This document shows, piece by piece, positions 7,975 through 16,922 of a stretch of 64,000 nt of DNA. This stretch comes from JBPCNH01 sp051001455. GTDB lineage: Bacteria; Actinomycetota; CADDZG01; WHSQ01. Every line of letters starts with the position of its first letter. The first letter of the stretch is position 1. The stretch covers positions 124,001 to 188,000 of the forward strand of contig JBPCNH010000004.1 of the NCBI GenBank assembly GCA_051001455.1, given 5' to 3'. The position numbers and the translations under genes are program-made. The notes below the pieces were generated by a model that was not told the DNA's origin, did not search any database, and saw nothing but the letters and a program-made list of their open reading frames with translations.

Positions 7975-9551
7975 CAGAGTCCCGCCCCCGGCTCGTACTC
8001 GCCGTATACGCCCCGAAGGACGTCGGAGACCTCACCGAGCGTGGCGTAGGCGGCAAGCGCTTCTTTCATCGGGTACAGGAGGTTGTCACGGCCACGAGCC
8101 GCGTCCTCCAGGGTCTTCAAGCTCTTATCGACCACCCCTTGATCCCTCCCGGCCCGTACCTCCGATAGTCGCTTCAACTGACGCTGCTCGAGCTCGGGAT
8201 CGAGCTCATAAAGGTCGACAGGCTCCTCCTGATCACTCGCGAATCGGTTCACCCCGACCACAACTCGCTCGCCGGATTCCACACCCTTCACTATCCGATA
8301 TGCCGATTCCTCGATCTCACGCTTCATCCATCCAGACTCGATGGACTCGACGGCACCGCCTTGCGAGGCGATCTTCTCGAGATACTCGTTCGCTCGTTCC
8401 TCTAGCTCATCCGTCAGCGATTCCACGAACCAGGAGCCCCCGAGTGGGTCCGCCGTATCTGCTACGCCCGACTCGTACCCGATCACCTGCTGGGTCCGCA
8501 GCGCGATCGTGGCTGCCTTCTGGCTTGGGAGAGCGAGAGCCTCGTCGAAGGAGTTCGTGTGGAGGGACTGGGTTCCGCCGAGCACAGCCGACAACGCCTC
8601 CAGGGCGGTCCGCACGATGTTGTTCTCCGGTTGCTGCGCCGTGAGCGTGGCACCGCCCGTTTGAGTGTGGAACCGCAGCATCATCGACTTCGGGTTCTTC
8701 GCTCCGAAATGATCCTTCATTACACGCGCCCATAAACGTCTGGCCGCTCGGAACTTCGCCACCTCCTCGAAGAAGTTCATGTGGCAGGCGAAGAAGAAAG
8801 AAAGCCGCGGAGCGAAATCGTCGACATCGAGACCCGCGGCGATGGCGGCCTCGATGTAAGCGATCCCGTCGGCGATGGTGAACGCGATCTCTTGTGCAGC
8901 TGTGGAGCCTGCTTCCCGCATGTGATATCCGGAGATAGAGATCGTGTTCCAGCGAGGGAGGTTGTCACCGCAATAGGCAAAGAGGTCGGTGATGATCCGC
9001 ATCGAGGGCCTTGGAGGATAGATATACGTCCCTCGTGCGACGTACTCCTTCAGGATGTCGTTCTGGGTCGTGCCCGTGATGTCGGCCGGCGCGACCCCCT
9101 GTTTCTCGGCCACGATCTGGTAGAGGAGCAACAGGATCGATGCGGTCGCATTGATGGTCATCGACGTGGAGACCTCGGCGAGGGGGATGTCCTTCAACAA
9201 CGCTTCCATGTCGGCCAGTGAGTCGATGGCTACCCCTACCCGGCCCACTTCGGCTTGAGCCTTCGGGTGGTCGGAGTCGTAACCCATCTGCGTAGGCAAG
9301 TCGAAAGCGACCGATAGCCCGGTTTGGCCGGCACCAAGCAGATAGCGGAACCGCTCGTTCGTCTCTTCAGCGCTCCCGAAACCGGCGTACTGCCGCATCG
9401 TCCACAGTCGCTTGCGATACATGTCCGGGTAGACACCTCTGGTGAAGGGGTAGCTCCCCGGCTTGCCGAGCTCGGGATCTCGATCCGAGGCCGGATCCGT
9501 GTACAGCGGCTGTATCTCGATGCCGGAATCGGTGACGCGTTCTTGGTCCAC
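7974..9551 (-). CDS. Methylmalonyl-CoA mutase, large (catalytic) subunit
   Basis: Rearranges (R)-methylmalonyl-CoA to succinyl-CoA with adenosylcobalamin. 525 residues: only the TIM-barrel substrate domain. The B12-binding domain is absent and is encoded separately at 39367-39786. RQYAGFGSAEETNERFRYLL near 52-71 and GLSVAFDLPTQMGYDSDHP near 75-95 are family hallmarks. The Tyr in RQYAGF and the Arg in YPPRPSMRI match methylmalonyl-CoA mutases. Isobutyryl-CoA mutases change these positions, so I favour the methylmalonyl substrate. The start is GTG 9551 without a ribosome site. A TAGCAT box just upstream could give a leaderless mRNA. Succinyl-CoA made here would feed sucCD and sdh. Confidence 0.92.
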   Translation of the reverse strand: MDQERVTDSGIEIQPLYTDPASDRDPELGKPGSYPFTRGVYPDMYRKRLWTMRQYAGFGSAEETNERFRYLLGAGQTGLSVAFDLPTQMGYDSDHPKAQAEVGRVGVAIDSLADMEALLKDIPLAEVSTSMTINATASILLLLYQIVAEKQGVAPADITGTTQNDILKEYVARGTYIYPPRPSMRIITDLFAYCGDNLPRWNTISISGYHMREAGSTAAQEIAFTIADGIAYIEAAIAAGLDVDDFAPRLSFFFACHMNFFEEVAKFRAARRLWARVMKDHFGAKNPKSMMLRFHTQTGGATLTAQQPENNIVRTALEALSAVLGGTQSLHTNSFDEALALPSQKAATIALRTQQVIGYESGVADTADPLGGSWFVESLTDELEERANEYLEKIASQGGAVESIESGWMKREIEESAYRIVKGVESGERVVVGVNRFASDQEEPVDLYELDPELEQRQLKRLSEVRAGRDQGVVDKSLKTLEDAARGRDNLLYPMKEALAAYATLGEVSDVLRGVYGEYEPGAGL

Positions 9552-9599
9552 ACGGAGATGCTAAGGCCCGGTGGCGGTGGACTAGGATGCCCCCCGGAT

Positions 9600-10019
9600 A
9601 TGGCGACCGTCGAAGACGTTTATCGCAAGCACAAGCCGCAGGCCTTCACGGCCGACCGGCGACCTTCCCGGTTCGAGGTCTGGTCGTGGTTCTTCATGCG
9701 CATCTCGGGCGTCATCCTGTTGTTCCTGGTGCTGATCCATCTGTACGTGATGCATCTCGTAGGCGAAGGGGTCCAAAGGATCGACTTTGCTTTCGTGGCC
9801 GATCGTTGGGACAACGTCGGCTGGAAAACGTTCGATTGGGCCCTCCTCTTCCTCGGGCTCCTTCACGGTGCTAACGGTCTCCGGATCGTGACCGAGGACT
9901 ACGTTCGTGATCCCGCGTGGCGCACCACCGTGAAGGGCCTGCTCTACACCGTCACGACGATCCTCATGATCATGGGCACCGCCGTGATCGTCACCTTCGA
10001 TCCCACCCTGGGAAGCTGA
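9600..10019 (+). CDS. sdhD: Succinate dehydrogenase membrane anchor subunit (SdhD type)
   Basis: Anchors the dehydrogenase and helps bind quinone. 139 residues with three predicted membrane helices (roughly 32-52, 75-95, 110-132). The pattern FFMRISGVILLFLVLIHL, then VQRIDFAFVADRW, then LLHGANGLRIV fits actinobacterial SdhD. Histidines in helix I and in LLHGANGLR are candidate haem ligands. ATG 9600 is chosen over an in-frame start at 9324, which would read antisense through the mutase N-terminus. A TAGGAT -10-like box at 9583-9588 supports it. No sdhC lies next to it. Confidence 0.88.
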   Translation: MATVEDVYRKHKPQAFTADRRPSRFEVWSWFFMRISGVILLFLVLIHLYVMHLVGEGVQRIDFAFVADRWDNVGWKTFDWALLFLGLLHGANGLRIVTEDYVRDPAWRTTVKGLLYTVTTILMIMGTAVIVTFDPTLGS

Positions 10020-10033
10020 GGGGCATCGGCTCA

Positions 10034-11767
10034 GTGAGATATCACCAGTACGACGCGGTCATCGTAGGGGCCGGAGGCGCCGGACTTCGGGCCGCGCTCG
10101 AAGCCGGGAAGCGGTGCAAGACGGCCGTGGTCTCGAAGCTGTATCCCACGCGGTCGCACACCGGAGCGGCTCAAGGCGGCATGTGCGCGGCTCTCGCCAA
10201 CGTCGAAGAGGACTCGTGGGAATGGCACGCCTTCGATACGGTCAAGGGGGGCGATTTCCTCTGCGACCAAGACGCCGTCGAGATCATGTGCAAGGAAGCT
10301 GTGGAGGCGGTGCTCGACCTAGAGAGGATGGGATTGCCCTTCAACAGGACCCCCGAGGGCAAGATCGATCAGCGCCGCTTCGGCGGTCACACCCGCAACC
10401 ACGGCGAGGCGCCGGTCAAGCGAGCCTGCTACGCAGCCGACCGCACCGGGCACATGATCCTGCAGACGCTCTATCAACAGTGCAACAAGGAAGGCGTCGA
10501 GTTCTACGACGAGTTCTTCGTACTCGACCTCCTGATGGTGGAGGGCGCGTGTTGCGGGATCATCGCTTATGAGATCGCCACCGGTGAGATCCATGTGTTC
10601 CACGCCAAGTCGGTCATGTTCGCCACCGGTGGCTTCGGCAAGATGTTCAAGATCACTTCGAATGCACACACGCTTACGGGCGACGGGCCGGGGGTCGTGT
10701 ACCGCAAGGGACTCCCGCTCGAGGACATGGAGTTCTTCCAGTTCCACCCGACGGGCCTTTACCGCCTCGGCATCTTGCTCTCTGAAGCAGCACGCGGCGA
10801 GGGCGGCATCTTGCGCAATGCCGACGGCGAACGGTTCATGGAGCGCTACGCCCCGACGATCAAGGATCTCGCCCCGCGCGACATGGTCAGCCGGGCCGAG
10901 TTCTTCGAGATCAAAGAAGGCCGGGGCGTCGGACCGGACAAGGATTACATCCTGCTCGACCTCACCCACCTCGACCCCGAGGTGATCGAAGCCAAGCTTC
11001 CCGACATCACGGAGTTCGCCCGCACCTACCTGAACGTCGAGCCGCTCAAAGAGGGGGTCCCGATCGTTCCGACCGCCCACTACGCGATGGGGGGAATCCC
11101 GACGAACGTCGAGGCGAACGTGCTGCGCGATCACACCGGCGCCACGATCCCCGGGTTCTACGCGGCCGGCGAATGCGCGTGTGTATCCGTCCACGGCGCC
11201 AATCGTCTCGGTACCAACTCGCTCCTCGACATCGTCGTGTTCGGCCGCAGGGGTGGCCTCGCGATGGCCGAGCACGCCACCCAGAACAGGTTCGTGGACC
11301 TCCCGAAAGACGTCCATCTGCCCACGGAACGCTGGATCCGCGGACTGATCGAGGCGGAAGGCGTCGAGTCCACGGCTCTCATCCGCCAAGAGCTGCAGGA
11401 GAAGATGATGGACAAGGCGTCGGTGGTCCGCACCGACCAGTCACTGAGCGAGGCGCTGGAGAAGATCAACGACCTGCGAACCCGTTATGCGGACTCGCGC
11501 GTGAGGGACCAGAGCAAGATCTTCAACACCGAGCTGGTCGAGCACATCGAGCTGGGGTTCCTCATCGACATGGCCGAGGCTTTGGTGGTCGCAGCCAAGG
11601 CCCGGACCGAGAGCCGCGGCGGGCACTACCGTGAGGACCACCAGCTGCGCCAGGACGAGCACTGGCTGAAGCATTCGTTCACCACCCGCACCCCCGACGG
11701 CGAGGTCAAGCTCGACTACAAAGACGTCACCCTGGGTAGCTACGTCCCAGTCGAGCGGAAGTACTAA
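10034..11767 (+). CDS. sdhA: Succinate dehydrogenase flavoprotein subunit
   Basis: Oxidises succinate to fumarate with covalent FAD. 577 residues. The FAD-binding fold has DAVIVGAGGAGLRAAL near 6-21, and SKLYPTRSHTGAAQGG carries the His that links FAD. RRFGGHTRNHGEAPVKRACYAADRTGH is the dicarboxylate capping region, and Arg/His in FFQFHPTGLY and PTAHYAMGGIPTN complete the active site. The start is GTG 10034, 14 bp after the sdhD stop, with GAGGGG about 10 nt upstream. A longer reading from 9917 would overlap sdhD in another frame and is rejected. It is in an operon with sdhD and sdhB. Confidence 0.95.
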   Translation: MRYHQYDAVIVGAGGAGLRAALEAGKRCKTAVVSKLYPTRSHTGAAQGGMCAALANVEEDSWEWHAFDTVKGGDFLCDQDAVEIMCKEAVEAVLDLERMGLPFNRTPEGKIDQRRFGGHTRNHGEAPVKRACYAADRTGHMILQTLYQQCNKEGVEFYDEFFVLDLLMVEGACCGIIAYEIATGEIHVFHAKSVMFATGGFGKMFKITSNAHTLTGDGPGVVYRKGLPLEDMEFFQFHPTGLYRLGILLSEAARGEGGILRNADGERFMERYAPTIKDLAPRDMVSRAEFFEIKEGRGVGPDKDYILLDLTHLDPEVIEAKLPDITEFARTYLNVEPLKEGVPIVPTAHYAMGGIPTNVEANVLRDHTGATIPGFYAAGECACVSVHGANRLGTNSLLDIVVFGRRGGLAMAEHATQNRFVDLPKDVHLPTERWIRGLIEAEGVESTALIRQELQEKMMDKASVVRTDQSLSEALEKINDLRTRYADSRVRDQSKIFNTELVEHIELGFLIDMAEALVVAAKARTESRGGHYREDHQLRQDEHWLKHSFTTRTPDGEVKLDYKDVTLGSYVPVERKY

Positions 11768-11786
11768 GAACGGAGACGGGCGACAA

Positions 11787-12494
11787 ATGGCCGATGTGAA
11801 GCTGAAACTGCTGCGATTCAACCCGGAGGTCGACACCGAGCCTCACTTCGAGGAGTACGTCGTCGACGCCGAGCCCATGGATCGCTTGCTCGATTGTCTG
11901 CACAAGGTGAAGTGGTTCCACGATTCCTCGCTCGCCCTGAGACGTTCCTGCGCTCATGGGGTCTGCGGCTCGGATGCCATGGTCATCAACGGGGTGAATG
12001 CCCTCGCGTGCAAAGTGTTGGTTAAAGACCTGAAGCAGCCGATCACGGTCGAGCCGTTGAGGGGCATGAGGCCGCTCAAGGATTTCATCGTGGATATGGA
12101 GCCTTTCTTCGCAGGTTACCGAGCGGTTAAGCCGTGGTTGATCGAAGACGAACGGGAGCGCGAGCCCGAGCGCGAACGTCTGCAATCACCAGCCGAGCGG
12201 GAGCGCTTCGACGACACGACCAAATGCATCCTGTGCGCGGCGTGCACGAGCTCGTGCCCCATCTTCTGGTCGGACGAGACTTTCGTCGGGCCGGCAGCCA
12301 TCGTCAACGCCCACCGTTTCATCTTCGATTCGAGAGACGCAGGCGGCCGCGAGCGACTGGAGATCCTCTCTCAGCAGGGTGGGGCATTCAAGTGCCGGAC
12401 CACCTTCAACTGCACCGGGGCATGCCCGCGCGACATCAAGATCACTCGGGCGATCCAAGAAGTGAAGCGAGCGGCTCTCTTCGACAGCTTGTAA
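11787..12494 (+). CDS. sdhB: Succinate dehydrogenase iron-sulfur subunit
   Basis: Carries electrons from FAD to quinone. 235 residues. The plant-type [2Fe-2S] site is SCAHGVCGSD...LAC (Cys55, Cys60, Asp63, Cys75; an Asp in third place is common in this family). The C-terminal domain has CILCAACTSSCPIFW for the [4Fe-4S] cluster and CRTTFNCTGACPRDI for the [3Fe-4S] and remaining ligands. ATG at 11787 follows sdhA by 19 bp with a GGAGA ribosome site. The gene ends the sdh operon; no clear terminator is visible before the next gene. Confidence 0.95.
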   Translation: MADVKLKLLRFNPEVDTEPHFEEYVVDAEPMDRLLDCLHKVKWFHDSSLALRRSCAHGVCGSDAMVINGVNALACKVLVKDLKQPITVEPLRGMRPLKDFIVDMEPFFAGYRAVKPWLIEDEREREPERERLQSPAERERFDDTTKCILCAACTSSCPIFWSDETFVGPAAIVNAHRFIFDSRDAGGRERLEILSQQGGAFKCRTTFNCTGACPRDIKITRAIQEVKRAALFDSL

Positions 12495-12559
12495 GACCCT
12501 CTAGGGAACAACCGGAGCCACGGCCAGTTATCCAGATTGAACCCATCGAAGGAGGGCTT

Positions 12560-13042
12560 GTGAGCACCATCCATCCAGACGCGGTGATCGGACACGTCCA
12601 CCTCAAGGTGTCGGATCTCGAACGCTCCGAGCGTTTCTACCGGGAGGCTTTGGGATTCGAGGTCACCACCCGCTACGGCGACAGCGCGGTTTTCATGTCG
12701 GCAGGCGGCTATCACCACCACCTGGGTTTGAACACGTGGCAGAGCAAAGGTGGGCCTGCTGCCCCCGCCCGCAGCCCGGGACTATTCCATTTTGCGATCC
12801 TGTACCCGGACCGCGCAGCTTTAGGGCGCGCCGTACAACAGGTGCTGGACAGCGGGCACGCCCTCGACGGAGCTGCCGACCACGGCGTGAGCGAAGCCGT
12901 CTACCTGCACGACTCCGACGGTAACGGGATCGAGCTCTACCGGGATCGGCCGCGCGATCAATGGGCGACCGGGCCCGACGGCGGCATCGAGATGGTGACC
13001 GAGCCCCTCGATGTCCGCGCCCTCATCGAAGGAGCCGACTGA
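12560..13042 (+). CDS. VOC-superfamily protein (catechol 2,3-dioxygenase/glyoxalase-like)
   Basis: 160 residues forming two beta-alpha-beta-beta-beta modules. Likely metal ligands are His12 or His14 (IGHVHLKV), a His in the FHFAILYPD strand, and the Glu in NGIELYRD. The central AGGYHHHLGLNTW segment resembles CatE-like type I extradiol dioxygenases. Substrate cannot be inferred. The start is GTG 12560 with GGAGG five bases upstream, which settles it over the longer in-frame reading that begins inside sdhB at 12134. It follows sdhB by 65 bp and may be co-transcribed. Confidence 0.8.
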   Translation: MSTIHPDAVIGHVHLKVSDLERSERFYREALGFEVTTRYGDSAVFMSAGGYHHHLGLNTWQSKGGPAAPARSPGLFHFAILYPDRAALGRAVQQVLDSGHALDGAADHGVSEAVYLHDSDGNGIELYRDRPRDQWATGPDGGIEMVTEPLDVRALIEGAD

Positions 13043-13115
13043 GCTTCCTCGTCATGTCGGGACATATCGGGCGCGACGCAGACGTTAACTGCCCTCAATC
13101 CCCTAACCTTGGCCG

Positions 13116-13703
13116 ATGAGATGGCTCCGCCGGATCGCGATCGTCACCGTAGTCCTCCTGGCCTATCCGGTATGGATAGGCGTAGCCGTCTGGCAACAAT
13201 CACACCGGGACGAGATCAGGTACTCCGACGCGATCGTGGTGTTGGGGGCGGCGCAGTATCAGGGGCGCCCCTCCCCCGTCTACAAAGCGCGGTTGGACCA
13301 CGCCGCATACCTCTACCGCGAAGGCGTCGCCGAGAAGGTGTACGTCACGGGGGGCAAAAGAGAAGGAGACCGGTTCACCGAAGCCGAGACCGGCTTTATC
13401 TACCTAGATGCCAACGGAGTGGACCGAGAGGATCTGTTCATGGAACAACGGGGCGGCAGCTCGCTCGCAAGCTTGCGCAACGTCCGAGACTTGACGCGCG
13501 ATCACGAGATCGACACTCTGGTGCTGGTCTCCGATCCTCTGCACTCGGAGCGGATAGAACGGATCGCTACAGATCTCGGCTTCGAAGATGTCCACACGAG
13601 CCCCGCGTCGTACACCCAGCTCGAGCGCAGCAGGGCCACGAAAGCTAGAGAGCTGGCCCGGGAGGTCGGAGCGATACTCCTCTACGAGCTATTCAACCGT
13701 TAG
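13116..13703 (+). CDS. DUF218 (YdcF/SanA-like) envelope protein
   Basis: 195 residues: one N-terminal membrane segment (about 4-25), then a DUF218 domain. Family motifs: DAIVVLGAAQY near 40-50, KVYVTGGKREGD near 75-86, and an acidic/serine block RGGSSLASLRNV. SanA and ElyC, members of this family, are tied to envelope integrity and peptidoglycan or lipid-carrier metabolism; the reaction is unknown. ATG 13116 lacks a ribosome site, but a TAACCT -10-like box ends 6 nt before it, suggesting a leaderless mRNA. The 3' end overlaps the convergent cyclase gene by 11 bp. Confidence 0.8.
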   Translation: MRWLRRIAIVTVVLLAYPVWIGVAVWQQSHRDEIRYSDAIVVLGAAQYQGRPSPVYKARLDHAAYLYREGVAEKVYVTGGKREGDRFTEAETGFIYLDANGVDREDLFMEQRGGSSLASLRNVRDLTRDHEIDTLVLVSDPLHSERIERIATDLGFEDVHTSPASYTQLERSRATKARELAREVGAILLYELFNR

Positions 13704-14511
13704 GGCGCACCGTCACAGGCGCTTCGTCCGGGAGGACGGCGGTGAACACACGCATCGGAGTAGCAAGTCCTCGCAGTTTCACCCTCCTGCCTCCGACGAA
13801 GCCGACCTTCCGAAGTCTTCGCTCCGCGAGGTCCTTGGCCGCCCGGGAAACGATGACCTCATCCGGCTCGCAATGATCGAGGAGACGCGCCGTGATGTTG
13901 ACGTCGAGGCCGAGTAGATCGTCGCCCTCGACCAGAGGCTCGCCCGCGTGCACGGCGATCCGTAGGCGCAGGCCCCTGTTCGTATCTGAGGCCCTGGCCC
14001 GGCGCACGCTATCCCGCAAAGTCATGGCAGCTCGGACGGCCTGCGACGCGGACGGAAAGGCAAGGAGGGACCCATCCCCGAGATGCTTGACGATCTCGCC
14101 TCTACCCACGGCGGCGGCCTTCTCGACGAGCGGATTCAAGGTCTTCAACAGCTTGATCGCGGCGTCGTCCCCCTGTTCATCCGTGAAGGTGGTGAAACCG
14201 GCGATGTCGACGAAGACGATGCCCACGACCGAGTTCTCCGCTATCGCAGCCAGGCGAGAATCAGAGGTTCCGTCGTCCATGGCCAACCCGGCTAGAAGAT
14301 GGGCACTCTTCAGCCCCAGCTTGCCGAGCCGTGATGGTTTCTTTTCGACCGCATCGGCAAGTATGGGTTCTAGTGCTTCGGCAGCCTGGATCAGCCGTCC
14401 CATCGCACCCTGTTCGTCCACTTCGACGCGTTGACGCAGGTTGTCGGTGAGCTTTGGGAACAACTCGGCGTCACCACGAAGCGCTGCCAGAACCGCTCGG
14501 CGCATCTTCAT
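13693..14511 (-). CDS. Class III adenylate cyclase
   Basis: Makes cAMP from ATP. 272 residues: an uncharacterised helical N-terminus (1-90) and a cyclase homology domain (about 93-265). Metal aspartates lie in VFVDIAGFTTFTDEQGDD and in KHLGDGSLLAF. The Lys of KHLGDG and the Asp of GLDVNITAR are the adenine-selecting pair, and Asn/Arg in VNITARL are the transition-state residues. All are present, so it should be active and ATP-specific. No membrane or HAMP segment is seen, so it is a soluble cyclase. A second ATG lies at 14505. A perfect CRP-type box at 51932 suggests cAMP is used as a signal here. Confidence 0.88.
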   Translation of the reverse strand: MKMRRAVLAALRGDAELFPKLTDNLRQRVEVDEQGAMGRLIQAAEALEPILADAVEKKPSRLGKLGLKSAHLLAGLAMDDGTSDSRLAAIAENSVVGIVFVDIAGFTTFTDEQGDDAAIKLLKTLNPLVEKAAAVGRGEIVKHLGDGSLLAFPSASQAVRAAMTLRDSVRRARASDTNRGLRLRIAVHAGEPLVEGDDLLGLDVNITARLLDHCEPDEVIVSRAAKDLAERRLRKVGFVGGRRVKLRGLATPMRVFTAVLPDEAPVTVRPNG

Positions 14512-14522
14512 GTTTCGTCAGC

Positions 14523-15389
14523 TTAGCCCGATGAGGCGAACATCTTTAAAGAGCCGACTACCTCGAACGTCAGCGGGGTCGAAAGGTCGAAGAGCTCTCC
14601 GTCGGCATTGAACGGGATCGGATCGATACTTTCGATGTAGATCCGTTTATCTCGTCCATAAACCACGTCCTCGAGCTCCAGATGAGAGCCGCCTTTGACC
14701 TTGGCAGCCAGCTGCAGGGCCGCTACGTTGCTACCTGCCGGGAGAACCGCAAAGTCGAGAAGCTGGTCGTTCACCACTGCGCCCGGCCAGACCTCGATAC
14801 CTCCACCGCACGTCCGGCCGTTGCCCACCCCCACAGCCACGCAGTCGTTCACCTCCCGGCCGTTAACGGTCACCGTCGTCCGCTCGATATCCGTCGCGGC
14901 CTTGATGCCTCCCCACCAGAACGCCGCGGGACCGAGGACCCCCTTGGTGCGATGGTCTACCGCCTCGTCGACCCGTACGGGGAACCCGCCCATGCAGGCG
15001 TTGACGAAAAACCTTCGGAAGTCGTCCGAGGTGACGAGCCCGAGGTCTATCCCGTGGGTCCGTTCGGCGCTCAACGCCCCCGCCGCCTCGATAGGGTCTT
15101 CGGGTATCCCAAGGGTGCGCGCGAGATCGTTCCCGGTACCCATCGGTAGAAGCCCGAACACGAGCTCTTCTAACCGTTCGCCGAGAGCATTCACCGCCAG
15201 GTTGAACGAACCGTCCCCACCGGCAACGACGACCGCATCCACACCGTCCGCATCCCGAACTATGACAGCCTCATCTCCCCCTTCGGAGATCGAGACCTCA
15301 CCGAGAGAGCCGAGTGCATCGCGAAGCTCCGAGAGCTCCACGTCTCGGGCGGAGCCGGCCTCGGGGTTGGCGATGAGCAGGACGTTCAA
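14523..15389 (-). CDS. Diacylglycerol/lipid kinase family protein
   Basis: 288 residues of the DagK/YegS family. VVVAGGDGSFNLAVNAL near residues 55-71 carries the GGDGS nucleotide-binding motif, LLPMGTGNDLARTLGIP near 80-96 is the second hallmark, and an N-terminal LLIANPEAGSA opens the fold. It probably phosphorylates a membrane lipid such as diacylglycerol. Start is TTG 15389, overlapping the stop of the upstream phosphatase-superfamily gene (TTGA). No ribosome site is seen, so translation is likely coupled. The pairing suggests a lipid-phosphate or phosphodiester function for both, but that is inference. Confidence 0.85.
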   Translation of the reverse strand: MNVLLIANPEAGSARDVELSELRDALGSLGEVSISEGGDEAVIVRDADGVDAVVVAGGDGSFNLAVNALGERLEELVFGLLPMGTGNDLARTLGIPEDPIEAAGALSAERTHGIDLGLVTSDDFRRFFVNACMGGFPVRVDEAVDHRTKGVLGPAAFWWGGIKAATDIERTTVTVNGREVNDCVAVGVGNGRTCGGGIEVWPGAVVNDQLLDFAVLPAGSNVAALQLAAKVKGGSHLELEDVVYGRDKRIYIESIDPIPFNADGELFDLSTPLTFEVVGSLKMFASSG

Positions 15390-16870
15390 GACTGATTCTG
15401 GAAGTGGTTGAGGATGTGCGGAGCCACGTCGACAGTGGTCGGATGCAACGGGGGTGCATCGAGTGTCGACATGAAGGGGACCAATGAGTCCTGGACGTGT
15501 AGAGAGGCGTGGTCCCCACCGCCGCGGTGGTCTCCCCCACCCAGGTCCCTGAACTCATAGGTCAGCTTGGGAGTCACGACGACATCGCCCATCCTGTCGA
15601 GATCGAGAGCTTCCCTGATCCTCCAGAAGGCGAGGGGATATTCGGGCGTGCGGAGCCGTCCATCTTCGACCACCCCGGAAACAGCAGCAAGATCGCCTTC
15701 GAAAGACCATTTGTTGTCACGTTCGTCCACCACCTGATCCTGGCCGCCGGGGCGGAATCTCAGACGTCCTCTGTCCGAATGGACCACGTAGGAGTCTTCT
15801 TCTTTCCACATCACCTGGTCCGTCCCGGGATGTCCTGCCAGCGCATCCACGACCGGTGTCCTCAGATCCTCGGTCCGATCCTCATTCAGATAGATGAAGG
15901 CCACGCGGCCGTTGCCTGCCCACGCGATATCTCGGTTCCCGAAAGACTCCTTGCCCCGGCCGGTCGAAACGTGGGTGAAACCGTCGAGAGGATCGTGAAG
16001 GTCGATGATGTGGTCCGCTTGATCGGAGATGGGGGACTGCGCATGATCCGCGGTCAAAACGAATCCGACCCGATCCAACGTCTCTTCCCAAGATCCGTAG
16101 GTGCCGAGAACATGACGGATATGCGCGTCTGCCTCGATCAGGTTGTCCACCTGGGAAGAGGGGCCGGAGCGGTGCGAGATGTGATCGTTCTCATGGAGAT
16201 AGAAGAGGATCATGTGAGCGACTTCTTTCTCCAGCAGATCGCGGGTCACGCACGCCGCCCAACCATCGGTCGCCTTGAGGCGCTTCTCCAGGCCCCGCCG
16301 CGGGAGGTCCAGACAAGCTCCGGCCGGACCCTCGATCACATCGGCGAAGTAATGCTCGATCGGACCGGGCAGTTCCCTAGGTAACCGCTTCCTAAGCAAC
16401 AAACGTTCGAGTAAACCGGGCTGCAACCGGTGGATATAAGGCCCGCGGAACACCATGTAGTTGATCGAGGCGGTGGTGAGACCGAGCCGCCCCAGCGATT
16501 CATGCAGCGTCTCGACATCCGGAGAGAGATGCTTGCGGTTGAGATTGCCGAGAGCGTCTTCAACGATCTGCGACGCCCCCTCCACGACGGCCACCCTCGG
16601 ACTCTGTCCGTAGTTGACGAACCGCTGTGCGTCGCGGTCGTACCAGCACATGCCGGGGATGCGGTGACGGGCGGGCGTAGCGCCGGTGATGAGAGATGCG
16701 GTGGCGGCGGGAGTGATCGTCGGGAAGACCGCGACGGAATCCCGTACGTAACTCGAATGCTCCTTCAGGAACGCCAAACCGGGGGCCGACCCGGACGCGG
16801 CCGCCTGTTCCAGAGGGTCGACACCCATCCCGTCGACGACGATGTACACGACACGCTTACTTGGATCCAT
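15386..16870 (-). CDS. Alkaline-phosphatase-superfamily phosphodiesterase/nucleotide pyrophosphatase
   Basis: 494 residues. The N-terminus reads VVYIVVDGMGVDPLE, where the Asp binds metal. FPTITPAATASLITGATPARH near 45-70 holds the Thr nucleophile of nucleotide pyrophosphatases/phosphodiesterases. LTADHAQSP and HENDHISH supply further metal ligands. There is no signal peptide, so it is cytoplasmic by prediction. ATG 16870 is chosen over 16924, because the extra 18 residues are unlike the family and would run into the divergent gene's promoter. It is translationally coupled to the lipid kinase downstream. Substrate unknown: a lipid phosphodiester or nucleotide is possible. Confidence 0.75.
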   Translation of the reverse strand: MDPSKRVVYIVVDGMGVDPLEQAAASGSAPGLAFLKEHSSYVRDSVAVFPTITPAATASLITGATPARHRIPGMCWYDRDAQRFVNYGQSPRVAVVEGASQIVEDALGNLNRKHLSPDVETLHESLGRLGLTTASINYMVFRGPYIHRLQPGLLERLLLRKRLPRELPGPIEHYFADVIEGPAGACLDLPRRGLEKRLKATDGWAACVTRDLLEKEVAHMILFYLHENDHISHRSGPSSQVDNLIEADAHIRHVLGTYGSWEETLDRVGFVLTADHAQSPISDQADHIIDLHDPLDGFTHVSTGRGKESFGNRDIAWAGNGRVAFIYLNEDRTEDLRTPVVDALAGHPGTDQVMWKEEDSYVVHSDRGRLRFRPGGQDQVVDERDNKWSFEGDLAAVSGVVEDGRLRTPEYPLAFWRIREALDLDRMGDVVVTPKLTYEFRDLGGGDHRGGGDHASLHVQDSLVPFMSTLDAPPLHPTTVDVAPHILNHFQNQS

Positions 16871-16885
16871 CGCGTGACTATTCCC

Positions 16886-16915
16886 CTGACTCCACGTTGT
16901 TATGCCCGATAAGCT
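16886..16915 (+). promoter_or_regulatory. Promoter of the membrane-protein/acyl-CoA ligase operon
   Basis: CTGACT at 16886-16891 (4 of 6 to TTGACA) and TAAGCT at 16910-16915 (TANNNT) are separated by 18 bp. The -10 ends 7 nt before the ATG at 16923, implying a leaderless transcript and supporting that start over 16902. Confidence 0.4.
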
Positions 16916-16922
16916 ACCGGGC

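Noticed and set aside
9324..9599. Longer start for sdhD giving 231 residues, or a hidden sdhC
   Set aside because: The segment is antisense to the mutase N-terminus and encodes no membrane helices or SdhC motifs.
10319..11389. 356-codon minus-strand open frame
   Set aside because: Antisense shadow of sdhA, no ribosome site or domain.
15509..16384. 291-codon plus-strand open frame
   Set aside because: Antisense of the phosphodiesterase-family gene, no recognisable protein features.
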